NCBI GenBank assembly: GCA_029168955.1
Contig: JAPDOI010001320.1
Location: 1-64,000, forward strand
Origin: Aplectana chamaeleonis
Taxonomy: Eukaryota > Nematoda > Chromadorea > Rhabditida > Cosmocercidae
Length of the DNA: 64,000 nt
Direction: 5' to 3'
Of this stretch, positions 1 through 11,600 are shown in pieces (the stretch's first letter is position 1; every line of letters starts with the position of its first letter). The notes below the pieces were generated by a model. The model saw only the letters and a list, made by a program, of their open reading frames with translations, had not been told where the DNA came from and did not search any database. A program made the position numbers and the translations under genes.

Positions 1-3000
1 TCACTTTTCACGACGTCCCCGATGACGTCAATCAAGCCCGGAAGCACTTTTCGCGACGTCCCGAAGTAGACGCTCACTGGTCAGAAGCCCAGCACACTTT
101 GCACGACGTCCCGATGAGACGTCATCAATTGAAGCCCGTAGCATCTTTTCGCGACGTCCCGATGATGTCATCAGAAGCCCGGAACACTTTGCACGACGTC
201 CTGATGACGTCATCAGAAGCCCGTAGCACTTTTCGCGACGCGTCCCGATGACGTCATCAGAAGCCCGAAGCACTTTTCACGACGTTCCGATGATGCCATC
301 AGAAGCCCGGAACACTTTTTCGCGCGACGTTCCGATGACGTCATCAGAAGCCCGAATCACTTTTCACGACGTCCCGATGACGTCATCAGAAGCCCAAAGC
401 ACTTTTCGCGACGTCCCGATGGCACGTCATCAGAAGCCCGGCACACTTTTTCCACGACGCCCCGATGATGCCATCAGAAGCCCCGGAGCACTTTTCGCGA
501 CCTCCCGATGATGCGCAATCAGAAGCCCGGAACACTCTTTCGCGACGTCCCGATGACGTCATCAGAAGCCCGGAGCAGTTTTCATTGAGCGTCCCGATGA
601 GCGTCAATCAGAAGCCCGAAGCACTTTCTTCACGACTGTCCCGATGAGTGCCATCAGAAGCCCGGGCCGCACTTTTCACAGACCTCCCGGATGATCGCCA
701 TCAGAAGCCCTGACGCACTTTTCAAGAACGTCCCGATGACGTCATCCCAGAAGCCCGAACACTTTTTCGCGACGTCCCGATGACGTCATCAGAAGCCCGG
801 AGACATCTTTCACGACGTCCCGATGACGTCATCAGAAGCCCGTAGCACTTTTCGCGACGTCCCGATGATGTCACTCAGGAAGCCCGGAACACTTTGCACG
901 ACGCGTCCCGATGACGTCATCAGAAGCCCGTAGCACTTTTCGCGACGTCCCGATGACGTCATCAGAAGCCCGGAAGCACTTTACACTGACCGTCCCGATG
1001 ATGCCATCAGAAGCCCGGAGCACTTTTCGCGACGTCCCGATGACGCTACCATCAGAAGCCCGGAGCCACTTTTCACGACGTCCCGATTTGATGCCAATCA
1101 GAGCCCTGAACATCTTTCGCCGACGTCCCGATGACGTCATCAGAAGCCCGGAGCACTTTTCGCGACGTCCCGATGATGCAGCATCAGAAGCCCGGCACAC
1201 TTTGCACGACGTCCCGATGACGTCATCAGAAGTCCGTAGCACTTTTCGCGACGTCCCGATGATGTCATCAGAAGCCCCGGAACACTTTGCACGACGTCCC
1301 GGTGACGTCAATCAGCCCAAGCCCGGAGCACTTTTCGACGACGTCCCGATGATCTGCCATCAGAAGCCCAGGAGCCACTTTTCGCGACCTCCGATGATGC
1401 CATCAGAAGCCCGGAACCACTTTTCGGGCGACGTCCCGATGACGTCATCAGAAGCCTTCGGAGCACTTTTCACGACGTCCCGATGATGCCATCAGAAGCC
1501 CGGAACACTTTTCGCGACGTCCCGATGACGTCATCAGAACCCCAGAGCACTTTTCGCGACGGGAATCCCGATGACGTCATCAGAAGCCCGAAGCACTTTT
1601 ACCACGACGATCCCGGATGATGCCATCAGAAGCCCGTAACACTTTTTCGCGACGTCCCGATGACGTCATCAGAAGCCCGGAGCACTTTTCACGACGTCCC
1701 GATGATGCCATCAGAAGCCCGGAACACTTTTCGCGACGTCCCACGATACGACGCAGTCATCAGAAGCCCGGAGCACTTTTCACGACGTCCCGATGACGTC
1801 ATCAGAAGCCCGTAGCACTTTTCGCGACGTCCCTGATGATGTCAATATCAGAAGCCCGGAACCACTTTGCACGACGCAATCCCTGATGACGCAATCATCA
1901 GAAGCCCGTAGCACTTTTCGCGACGTCCCGATGACGCTCATCAAATGAAGCCCGGAGCACTTTTCGCTGACCTCCCGATGATGCCATCAGAAGCCCGGAA
2001 CACTTTTCGCGACGTCCCGATGACGTCATCAGAAGCCCGGAACGCACTTTTTCGCAACGTCTCGGTGACGTCATCAGAAGCCCGGAGCACTTTTCTTACG
2101 ACGTCCCGATGATTTGCCATCAGAAGCCCGGAGCACTTTTCGTGACCTCCTGATGATGCCATCAGAAGCCCGGAACACTTTTCGCGACGTCCCGATGACG
2201 TCAATCAGAAGCCCGGAGCACTTTTTCACGACGTCCCGATGACGTAATCAGAAGCCCGGAAGCGCACTTTTCGCGACGTCCCGATGATGCCAAATCAGAA
2301 GCCCGGCGACACTCTTTGCACGACGTCCCGATGACGTCATCAGAAGCCCGGATCGGCTTTCACGACGTCCCGATGACGTCATCAGAAGCCCGGAACACTT
2401 TTCTACGGACGTCCCGATGACGTCATCAGAAGCCCGGAGCACTTTTCACGACGTCCCGATGACGTCATCAGAAGCCCGGAGCACTTTTCGCGACCTCCCG
2501 ATGATGCCATCAGAAGCCCGGAACACTTTTCGCGACGTCCCGATGACGTCATCAGAAGCCCGGAGCACTTTTCACGACGTCCCGATGACGTAATCAGAAG
2601 CCCGAAGCACTTTTCGCGGCGTCCCGATGATGCCATCAGAAGCCCGGCACACTTTGCACGACGTCCCGATGACGTCATCAGAAGCCCGAAGCACTTTTCA
2701 CGACGTCCCGATGACGTCATCAGAAGCCCAGAGCACTTTTCCCGACGTCCCGATGACGTCATCAGAAGCACGAAGCACTTTTCACGACGTCCCGATGACG
2801 TCACCAGAAGCCCGAAACACTTTTCGCGACGTCCCGATGATGCCATCAGAAGCCCGGCACACTTTGCACGACGTCCCGATGACGTCATCAGAAGCCCGGA
2901 TCAGCTTTCACGACGTCCCGATGACGTCATCAGAAGCCCGAAACACTTTTCACGACGTCCCGATGACGTCATCAGAAGCCCGGATCAGCTTTCACGACGT

Positions 3001-3727
3001 CCCGATGACGTCATCAGAAGCCCGAAGCACTTTTCGCGACGTCCCGATGATGCCATCAGAAGCCCGGCACACTTTGCACGACGTCCCGATGACGTCATCA
3101 GAAGCCCGGATCAGCTTTCACGACGTCCCGATGACGTCATCAGAAGCCCTGAACACTTTCACGACGTCCCGATGACGTCATCAGAAGCCCGGAGCACTTT
3201 TCACGACGTCCCGATGACGTCATCAGAAGCCCGGAGCACTTTTCGCGACCTGATGATGCCATCAGAAGCCCGGAACACTTTTTCGCGACGTCCCGATGAC
3301 GTCATCAGAAGCCCGGAGCACTTTTCACGACGTCCCGATGACGTAATCAGAAGCCCGAAGCACTTTTCGCGACGTCCCGATGACGTCATCAGAAGCCCGG
3401 CACACTTTGCACGACGTCCCGATGACGTCATCAGAAGCCCGTAGCACTTTTCGCGACGTCCCGATGATGTCATCAGAAGCCCGGAACACTTTGCACGACG
3501 TCCCGATGACGTCATCAGAAGCCCGAAGCACTTTCACGACGTCCCGATGACGTCATCAGAAGCCCGAAGCACTTTTCACGACGTCCCCATGACCTCATCA
3601 GAAGTCCGAAGCACTCTCACGACGTCCCGATGACGTCATCAGAAACTCGAGGCACTTTTCACGACGTCCCGATGACGTCATCAGAAGCCCGAAGCACTTT
3701 TCACGACGTCCCGATGACGTCATCAGA
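1..3727. repeat. Satellite A, 42-bp tandem array (left edge outside window)
   Basis: About 88 head-to-tail units of 42 bp. Each has a core GATGACGTCATC (a perfect 12-bp palindrome) or a variant such as GATGATGCCATC, then agaagcccggagcactttt, then c(a/g)cgacgtccc. Because 42 is a multiple of 3 and the unit lacks stops, open frames appear on both strands with 14-residue repeats (MTSSEARSTFHDVP on the plus strand); I regard these as non-coding by-products. Units before about 2400 carry many one- or two-base insertions; from about 2400 to 3600 they are almost clean. The array stops at 3727 in non-repeat DNA. The other end lies outside the window. Confidence 0.95.
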
Positions 3728-4105
3728 ATCCCCCCTCACCTACAAATCGGTTAATTACCAGCCTACGTACCTCCTACGAACTTACCTGTCTGCCAAGTTG
3801 ATTGCCTGAGACCATTGGCAGTGGCTATTAGCAGTGAGGACTGAAAAGCGTGACGGCCTAGGGCCCACGGTCCATGGCCTACGGCCCACGACCTACGGCG
3901 CACACCATGAAATTTTCTTAAGCTTTCGGGCTCACAACTTTGTTATTTGAGAACCGATTTTGCTGAAATTTGGAGAGCAGGTGTCTTGTGGACCCCTTCA
4001 CTTATATCCAGAGGGAATCTTCAGAATCAAATCTTTGTTCCAAAGATTCTATAAACTATTTTATAAAATTCTAAGTGATCACAAGGTCTAGGCAAAACCA
4101 AACCT

Positions 4106-4128
4106 CTCCAGCCGCTTTGCGGCTGGAG
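4106..4128. repeat. Perfect 10-bp-stem hairpin
   Basis: CTCCAGCCGC, loop TTT, then GCGGCTGGAG. On the minus strand the hairpin is followed after 14 nt by CTAG, which resembles the 3' end of a canonical Helitron (hairpin then CTRR). The expected T after CTAG is missing (A instead) and I found no matching 5' TC end, so a Helitron call is weak. Confidence 0.5.
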
Positions 4129-4972
4129 CGATAAATGCACACAAACACGTTGACATTAATTAAAAACATCCCCGTCCTCATACACATTTAATAATCAAAA
4201 CTACACAACTTTTCCGCAAGCTTTAAAAGAACGATAAACGTCATCTCCCCTCTAGAAATCGTTGAAAGGAATAGGAGATTTCGGAGATCCATAGCGTCGA
4301 GAACCCAATCCTAGTTTTTGCGTGAAATCCAATATGGCATGTTTTCCCAAACTTCAGTGACCAGGCTGCTGCGCGGCGAAAACACCGCATGTGTCGCGCG
4401 ACGTCCCCAACGCGGCAAGTAATTTATGCTCTCAAGAAGTGAACGCTGCAAGAAATATCAACCTGAATTCACATGGCATTCACGACTTCGAGTCGTACTC
4501 ACAGATGCAGGGCTGAGCTGGGCGTTACGCCATTTTTTCAAAGGAGGTACGACCCACCCTGTTGACCGACAAAAATTTCATGAGCCCACTCCCCCCACCA
4601 AATTGTCATTTTTCTTCAAAAAAAATACCAAACTTTTTTACGTCCCCCCACTTCGCCAAGTCGCAACGCGTGCAGGGGGGGGGTCGTAAAATTTTCAGGT
4701 CAAAAAACGGACAGTGTGTACACTTGTGAAGGGAATCGTAATGAAAAAAAAACAAATTTCCACATGAGGGGTCCTGTTAAAATTTCGGACCTCTGGACCC
4801 CAAAATTGGGATTGATGGGGTTCCGCGGCTTGTCAAGCCGTTTTTTTTTCACCAAAATTGTCCCCTTGGGGATTTCCAATTTAATGGATGCCAAATCCGG
4901 AAATGAGATTCGCTTTGGGTTCTCTGCACGACTAAGGTGTGTTTACAGTGCTTCTCTGGGCGAAATTCTGGT

Positions 4973-5198
4973 TTGCAATTGCCTCCTAACACGCTTTGCG
5001 GCCGCGCGCATTCGATTCGGAAGAGTTTTCAGCGCCGCAGCTGCCGATATGTTGACTCTAGGTGGGTTTTAGAAAGTGGAAAGTAAACCAAATTGGAGAA
5101 AACTGAATAAAAAAGCCATATCGAGTCGGCTTTGGCGCTGGAAACTCCACTGACTCCAGCGCGTGCGGCCGCAAAGCGTGTCGAGACGCAATTGCGGA
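4973..5198. repeat. Inverted repeat, probable small foldback element
   Basis: Arms of about 37 bp (4973-5009 and 5158-5198) both contain the cgctttgcggccgc/gcggccgcaaagcg block and a caattgc motif in inverted order. It has no coding capacity. Target duplications could not be assigned. Probably a degenerate MITE. Confidence 0.5.
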
Positions 5199-5879
5199 AC
5201 GGAATTGGCCCAGATAAGCACAGTAGGTAAATAAGGCGCCCTTAGAACTACCGAATGTCGTTAGACGTAGTCCTTCGAGAAATAGAAGTTGGCCCTCGGA
5301 TTTGTGTTCAGCGCCCCGAACAACGCCTCTGAACTCATCAAAAAGTCTGACACGTCGGAGTCCGAAGGGTTGAGATGAGCATGCGCTATTACGGGCGACG
5401 GCCATACTTCGCTAGGATGGCAGCCTTAGGTCGGAGGCGTCGTTTAGGTCGGGATCATAGTTCCAGCGACGAGCGACGGGACGCAATAATTATTATCCAT
5501 GCCGAGCGAAATTCGATATGCCCGATTTGCACTATTGCTGTCGCAGGCCGGAAGAAATCGGTCCGAATCGGGATAAGTTTTTCTGAAACATTTCCAATCT
5601 GACGATATTACATGAAACAGTCTTCGGGTTACTTTCAAGACGGATGAATCAAGCAGAAAAAAAAACGATGCTTTTTGGCGAAATACAATAAAACGTGAAT
5701 CTGTCCACCTTCATGGTACCGCGGGTCAGCCAAGTGTTGCGTTGTAGGTTTACTGGCGACTGTCCAAGTCTGGGATAAACCAACGCAAACGTGGAACAAA
5801 GAGCAAATTAGTAAAATAGTAAAAAATAGTACGGAAATGAAAGACGGACAGCCGCACACGCGGTTATTAGGCCCCCGTC

Positions 5880-6448
5880 ATAGTCGGTGGATCTTTTGAG
5901 TCCCACCGGGTCGATACGCATCGAATTCGTGGAAGACGGGTGCAAAAAAATCAACCCGCTAAGTCCGACTGCGACCGTCTGATGCCCACCGCAATCTCCC
6001 CGGTCGATACTGATGGTTCTCATGCGTACAAGGGCGGGGCCAATGCATCGACTGAGTCCGACTGAGTCCCTCTGAGTCCCACCAAAATCGTCCTCACCCC
6101 ACCCGGTCGATATAGGAGTTTCTCACGTGATTTGGGTGCATTTTTTTCGGCCCACTGCGACCTGCCGAGTCCCGCCGCATCTCGACTCTCGTCGTCTGCG
6201 CTCTGCCCCACCTGCTGCTGATACGGAAATCAGATTCAGACATGTTGAAAACAAGAAAAATCAGCCACCAAACGCGTTCCGATTCACAGCTGAGGTGATA
6301 ATCGTCACTATCAATTGCGTGTTTCGCAGAGGAGTTGGTTGGCGCTGGGGGCAACCGGACTCAGTGGGACTCAGCAGGTTTTTCCACTCCGGACTCATTC
6401 GCACTCAGTCGGGCTCGGCAGGTTTTTCGACGAAGTCTGACCGGGGCC
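5880..6448. mobile_element. Harbinger-like MITE, GGCCCC family, copy 1
   Basis: The terminal inverted repeats are GGCCCCCGTCATAGTCGG on the left and TCTGACCGGGGCC on the right, flanked by the 3-bp duplication TTA (5877-5879 and 6449-6451). The family recurs at 29147-29750 (TGA) and 58510-59213 (TAA), so targets fit the TNA pattern of PIF/Harbinger elements. Inside are repeated cggtcgata motifs and actcagt/cgactgag stretches. No transposase is encoded; it is non-autonomous. Confidence 0.8.
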
Positions 6449-6509
6449 TTAGAGACGAAATGGGGAGCTGCGTAGCATCGTGAGAGGATCGATAGCGCAA
6501 TCAATCAAT

Positions 6510-6955
6510 TGACTGCAGCAGCTGCCCGAGCCCGAAGGCCTAGCAGCTGCACGAGTCGTTCGTGATTGGCCCGTTTCGATCTGGCCCCACCTCTACTCGG
6601 GCAGCTGCGGCCATGATAGTCCCAAGCTGCTCGGTGCAGCTGCAAGTGCAGCACTCTTCCACCGAGCAGCTCGGTAGCATAACAATTCCAGCCAATGACA
6701 GTAAGGCAGGAACGGAGCTAAGAGGGTGCTTTAAATCTGCAGCAGCTTCGGAGCGCTAAAGTTTTCACAGAGAAAACCTGCACCCTAGCAGCAGCTGCCC
6801 GGCCACAAACCTCATTGGTCCAATTTTCGCGGACACGCCCCCGACCAATCACAGACCGCGAGAGAGTTTCCAGCAGCTGCTCCCGTATACCGGCTGCTGC
6901 AAATGACGATGGGCGGGGAGGGGGCGTTTCCCTCGTCCCAAGCTGCTCCTGGTTT
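6510..6955. other. Cluster of CAGCTG (E-box) sites
   Basis: The palindrome CAGCTG, usually as gcagctgc, recurs about six times between 6517 and 6880, with further near matches (aagctgctc, agcagcagc). Both strands read almost alike. Either a degenerate foldback element with self-complementary internal repeats or a binding-site array for bHLH proteins; the sequence alone does not decide. No gene adjoins it within the window. Confidence 0.45.
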
Positions 6956-7245
6956 TTCTGAGTAGTTGGATGATCGGTGCAGCCAGCCCGGTCGACAATC
7001 ATGAAAGACATGCATGAGGTGGGATGCAAAAAACACCTGATGTGGCTGACCCGACCGATGTTCACATGATATAAGGTAAGAAATGAATGATATTCATGAT
7101 ATCGTTCTACATCTTTCATACATATTGACCGCGTCAGACACACATGGATACACCGGGTGTTTTCTGCAACCTCCATCATCCATGGTTCTCATATGTATCG
7201 ACCGGGCTGGCCACGGTGATTTTCTCAACCAACTCTGACAGGGAC
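6952..7245. mobile_element. Degenerate relative of the GGCCCC Harbinger-like family
   Basis: Shares internal blocks with 29147-29750: gttggatga near the left end, cccggtcgac/gaccgggctgg, gggatgcaaaaa, and gattttctcaaccaactctgac at the right end. Terminal GGCCCC repeats are eroded and no target duplication is left. Confidence 0.45.
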
Positions 7246-7454
7246 CAAAGATCCAACGCCCAGTTGAAACTGATAAGGATAATTATGAATCAATACGGAA
7301 TTAAAATCATCCGAAGCTTGTTTGGAAGAATATCAGACCATCTTATCAAATTAATATCGGATCATCTGGTAGGGGTGGTTCACTACAGCCCATGCTCTTT
7401 CGCTAAGCTCCCCTTTCCGACAGTTGTGAGCAGATGAAGTGCGTTCATAATTGT

Positions 7455-7475
7455 GGTGAGCGCGAAGCGCTCACC
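7455..7475. repeat. Terminal hairpin of satellite B element, copy 1
   Basis: GGTGAGCGC, loop GAA, GCGCTCACC: a perfect 9-bp stem starting 3 nt inside the element border. Identical in copy 2 at 39623-39643. Position and perfection suggest a replication or transposition terminator, as in rolling-circle elements; that role is inferred. Confidence 0.75.
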
Positions 7476-7664
7476 AGGATTTGGCTTTGATCTCTTCCCG
7501 CGCGGATGCCCTACAATGAGATCACCTATTCATACCGTCAACAGAGGTATGAGCTGTACACTATTCGACGCGCTGCAAGAAATTACATATGTGTGCAACT
7601 TTTCATCCCAATTGGTCCCCGCTTTCTGAAGTTATGACCTCTCAAAGTACGCAAAAACGTTCTC

Positions 7665-7822
7665 CACCACCGCCTCCGCCTCCGCCTCCGCCTCCGCCTC
7701 CGCCTCCGCCTCCGCCTCCGCCTCCGCCTCCGCCTCCGCCTCCGCCTCCGCCTCCGCCTCCGCCTCCGCCTCCGCCTCCGCCTCCGCCTCCGCCTCCGCC
7801 ACCGCCTCCGCCTCCGCCTCCA
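7665..7822. repeat. (CCTCCG)n microsatellite
   Basis: About 26 near-perfect CCTCCG hexamers. The plus strand would read poly-proline, the minus strand poly-arginine, poly-glycine or alternating Glu-Ala depending on frame; none is likely coding. Copy 2 of the element has the same tract at the same place (39836-39917), shorter and with interruptions, so it belongs to the element. Confidence 0.9.
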
Positions 7823-8050
7823 CACTCCATCCGTCGAAAACCATTTTTTTGGAAGGCGTGGACCAAATCGCTCGAAAATTTGTGACTAGATGTAATAGAC
7901 CACGGGAATGACGAAAATAATTGTCAGAACTCACCATAATGACTTCTGGGCCCCTAACGGGCGTTTGAAACTCGGAAACCGGCCTCTCAAGATTAGTTTA
8001 TAAAAATGACGGGTTTTTCGTTATCAGTCATTGTTTTCTTAGAGACTCCA

Positions 8051-8058
8051 TATAAATA
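8051..8058 (+). promoter_or_regulatory. TATA box upstream of the satellite B reading frame
   Basis: TATAAATA, preceded by gagactcca and followed by a pyrimidine-rich stretch (ccttgctctctag). The first ATG in a good context (accATGC) is at 8152. The same octamer and surroundings are kept at 40135-40142 in copy 2. A related but weaker block (tcattgtttttattagagctctacggaaatac) lies past the array near 14595. Promoter function is inferred from motif and spacing. Confidence 0.45.
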
Positions 8059-8151
8059 CCTTGCTCTCTAGGGTGGTGTACTCTAAACGTCCGGCTTGGA
8101 ACAGGACGCTATGCGGAATGGTTGTTTTTGAGCGTGGCGCGTGTTTTTACC

Positions 8152-8643
8152 ATGCGCACCAAAGATAAGAAGTCGTCGCAGGGTGTGCTGAAGTGTCGGT
8201 TGACTATGCGAGACCGCAGTAGGAGTATGCAGGACGTCGTGGAACTACAGCAACCCCTCAGTAGGGGTGTGCAGGACGCCGTAGAATGTGTGCAGGACCT
8301 CAGTAGGAGTGTGCAGGACCTTAGTAGGAGTGTGCAGGACATCATGGGACCTGTGCAGGACCCCAGTAGGGGTGTGCAGGACGTCGTAGAATGTGTGCAG
8401 GACCTCAGTAGGAGTGTGCAGGACCTTAGTAGGAGTGTGCAGGACATCATGGGACCTGTGCAGGACCCCAGTAGGGGTGTGCAGGACCTCAGTAGGAGCG
8501 TGCAGGACATGGTGGGACCTGTGCAGGACCCCAGAAAGGGGGAGCGGGACGGCGAAGAATGGGTGCAGGACCTCAGTGGGAGAGGGCAGGACGTTAGTAG
8601 GAGTGTGCAGGGACATCATGGGACCTGTGCAGGACCCCAGTAG
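8152..8643 (+). CDS. Possible leader plus heptad-repeat reading frame of the satellite B element
   Basis: From the ATG at 8152 a basic, non-repetitive leader of about 20 residues (MRTKDKKSSQGVLKCRLTMR) reads straight into the array, which translates as 7-residue units such as VQDLSRS, VQDIMGP, VQDPSRG and VQDVVEC. Hydrophobic residues at positions 1 and 4 of each heptad resemble a coiled-coil pattern. The frame is lost near 8611, where one extra G appears (gtgcagggac); without it, reading would continue to a TAG near 8884, where CAG has become TAG. The leader is also present in copy 2 (40224 onward). It may be a real element protein or a coincidence of a 21-bp unit without stops. I know no homologue. 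Confidence 0.25.
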   Translation: MRTKDKKSSQGVLKCRLTMRDRSRSMQDVVELQQPLSRGVQDAVECVQDLSRSVQDLSRSVQDIMGPVQDPSRGVQDVVECVQDLSRSVQDLSRSVQDIMGPVQDPSRGVQDLSRSVQDMVGPVQDPRKGERDGEEWVQDLSGRGQDVSRSVQGHHGTCAGPQ

Positions 8644-11600
8644 GGGTGTGCAGGACCTCAGTAGGAGTGTGCATGACATTATGGGACCTGTACAGGACCT
8701 CAGTAGGAGTGCGCAGGATATCATGGAACGTGTGCAGGACCCCAGTAGGGGTGTGCAGGACGTCGTAGAATGTGTGCAGGACCTCAGTAGGAGTGTGCAG
8801 GACCTTAGTAGGAGTGTGCAGGACATCATGGGACCTGGGCAGGACCCCAGTAGGAGTGTGCAGGACATCATGGAACCTGTGTAGGACCCCAGTAGGGGTG
8901 TGCAGGACATCGTAGAATGTGTGCAGAACATCAGTAGGAGTGTGCAGGACATCATGGGACCTGTGCAGGACCCCAGTAGGGGTGTGCAGGACGTCGTAGA
9001 ATGTGTGCAGGACCTTAGTAGGAGTGTGCAGGACATCATGAAACATGTGCAAGACCCCTGTAAGGATGAGCAGGACTTCATGGAATGTGTGCAGGACATC
9101 AGTAGGAGTGTGCAGGACATCATGAAGCGTGTGCAGGACCCCAGTAGGGTTGAGCAGGACGTCGTGGAATGTGTGTAGGACCTTAGTAAAATTACACAGG
9201 ACATCATAGAACGTGTGCAGGACCCCAATAGGGGTGTGCAGGACATCATGGAATGTGTGCAGGACCTTAGTAGGAGTGTGCAGGACATCATGAAACGTGT
9301 GCAAGACCCCTGTAAGGATGATCAGAACTTCGTGGAATGTGTGCAGAACATCAGTAAGAGTGTGCAGGACATCATGAAGCGTGTGCAGGACCCCAATAGG
9401 GGTGTGCAGGACATCATGGAATGTGTGCAGGACCTTAGTAGGAGTGTGCAGGACATCATGAAACGTGTGCAAGACCCCTGTAAGGATGATCAGAACTTCG
9501 TGGAATGTGTGCAGGACATCAGTAGGAGTGTGCAGGACATCATGAAACGTGTGCAAGACCCCTGTAAGGATGAGCAGGACTTCATGGAATGTGTGCTGGA
9601 TCTCAGTAGGGGTGTGCAGGACGCCGTAGAATGTGTGCAGGACCTCAGTAGGAGTGGGCAGGACCTTAGTAAGAGTGTGCAGGACATCATGGGACCTGTG
9701 CAGGACCCCAGTAGGGGTGTGCAGGACGTCGTAGAATGTGTGCAGGACCTCAGTAGGAGTGTGCAGGACCTTAGTAGGAGTGTGCAGGACATCATGGGAC
9801 CTGTGCAGGACCCCAATAGGGGTGTGCAGGACCTCAGTAGGAGTGTGCAGGACATTTTGGGACCTGTGCAGGACCCCAGTAAGGGTGTGCAGGACGTCGT
9901 AGAATGTGTGCAGGACCTCAGTGGGAGTGTGCAGGACCTTAGTAGGAGTGTGCAGGACATCATGGGACCTGTGCAGGACCCCAGTAGGGGTGTGCAGGAT
10001 CTCAGTAGGAGTGTGCATGACATTATGGGACCTGTACAGGACCTCAGTAGGAGTGCGCAGGATATCATGGAACGTGTGCAGGACCCCAGTAGGGGTGTGC
10101 AGGACGTCGTAGAATGTGTGCAGGACCTCAGTAGGAGTGTGCAGGACCTTAGTAGGAGTGTGCAGGACATCATGGGACCTGTGCAGGACCCCAGTAGGAG
10201 TGTGCAGGACATCATGGAACCTGTGTAGGACCCCAGTAGGGGTGTGCAGGACATCGTAGAATGTGTGCATAACATCAGTAGGAGTGTGCAGGACATCATG
10301 GGACCTGTGCAGGACCCCAGTAGGGGTGTGCAGGACGTCGTAGAATGTGTGCAGGACCTTAGTAGGAGTGTGCAGGACATCATGAAACATGTGCAAGACC
10401 CCTGTAAGGATGAGCAGGACTTCATGGAATGTGTGCAGGACATCAGTAGGAGTGTGCAGGACCCCAGTAGGGGTGTGCAGGACGTCGTAGAATGTGTGCA
10501 GGACCTCAGTAGGAGTGTGCAGGACCTTAGTAGGAGTGTGCAGGACATCAAGGGACCTGTGCAGGACCCCAGTAGGGGTGTGCAGGACCTCAGTAGGAGT
10601 GTGCAGGACATTTTGGGACCTGTGCAGGACCCCAGTAAGGGTGTGCAGGACGTCGTAGAATGTGTGCAGGACCTCAGTGGGAGTGTGCAGGACGCCGTAG
10701 AATGTGTGCAGGACCTCAGTAGGAGTGTGCAGGACCTTAGTAGGAGTGTGCAGGACATCATGGGACCTGTGCAGGACCCCAGTAGGGGTGTGCAGGACGT
10801 CGTAGAATGTGTGCAGGACCTCAGTAGGAGTGTGCAGGACCTTAGTAGGAGTGTGCAGGACATCATGGGACCTGTGCAGGACCCCAGTAGGGGTGTGCAG
10901 GACCTCAGTAGGAGTGTGCAGGACATTTTCGGACCTGTGCAGGACCCCAGTAAGGGTGTGCAGGACGTCGTAGAATGTGTGCAGGACCTCAGTGGGAGTG
11001 TGCAGGACCTTAGTAGGAGTGTGCAGGACATCATGGGACCTGTGCAGGACCCCAGTAGGGGTGTGCAGGACCTCAGTAGGAGTGTGCATGACATTATGGG
11101 ACCTGTACAGGACCTCAGTAGGAGTGCGCAGGATATCATGGAACCTGTGCAGGACCCCAGTAGGGGTGTGCAGGACGTCGTAGAATGTGTGCAGGACCTC
11201 AGTAGGAGTGTGCAGGACCTTAGTAGGAGTGTGCAGGACATCATGGGACCTGTGCAGGACCCCAGTAGGAGTGTGCAGGACATCATGGAACCTGTGTAGG
11301 ACCCCAGTAGGGGTGTGCAGGACATCGTAGAATGTGTGCAAAACATCAGTAGGAGTGTGAAGGACATCATGGGACCTGTGCAGGACCCCAGTAGGGGTGT
11401 GCAGGACGTCATAGAATGTGCAGGACCTTAGTAGGAGTGTGCAGGACATCATGAAACATGTGCAAGATCCCTGTAAGGATGAGCAGGACTTCATGGAATG
11501 TGTGCAGGACATCATGAAGCGTGTGCAGGACCCCAGTAGGGTTGAGCAGGACGTCATGGAATGTGTGTAGACCTTAGTAAAATTACACAGGACATCATAG

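Larger units (their letters stand above)
3728..5879. other. Intergenic region, no gene recognised
   Basis: No reading frame here has recognisable protein similarity. The stretch 3850-3905 is an imperfect run of cctacggcccacg motifs. 4600-4700 holds A/T homopolymers and a run of nine G. A perfect hairpin (4106-4128) and an inverted repeat (4973-5198) are listed separately. The remainder up to the Harbinger-like MITE at 5880 is ordinary non-coding sequence as far as I can see. Confidence 0.6.

Noticed and set aside
2403..3515. Open frames with MTSSGRREKCSGLL and MTSSEARSTFHDVP repeats in satellite A
   Set aside because: A 42-bp period keeps frames open on both strands. There is no start context, flanking exon or conserved domain, and frames break at every indel.
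1..3727. CRISPR array
   Set aside because: Units are contiguous with no unique spacers, and the context is plainly eukaryotic.
4090..4128. Helitron 3' end (hairpin followed by CTAG on the minus strand)
   Set aside because: The base after CTAG is A rather than T, the hairpin-to-CTAG distance is slightly long, and no TC 5' end or second copy was found.
7583..7937. Poly-proline, poly-arginine and Glu-Ala repeat proteins
   Set aside because: Translations of the (CCTCCG)n tract only; the tract is also present, shortened and interrupted, in copy 2.
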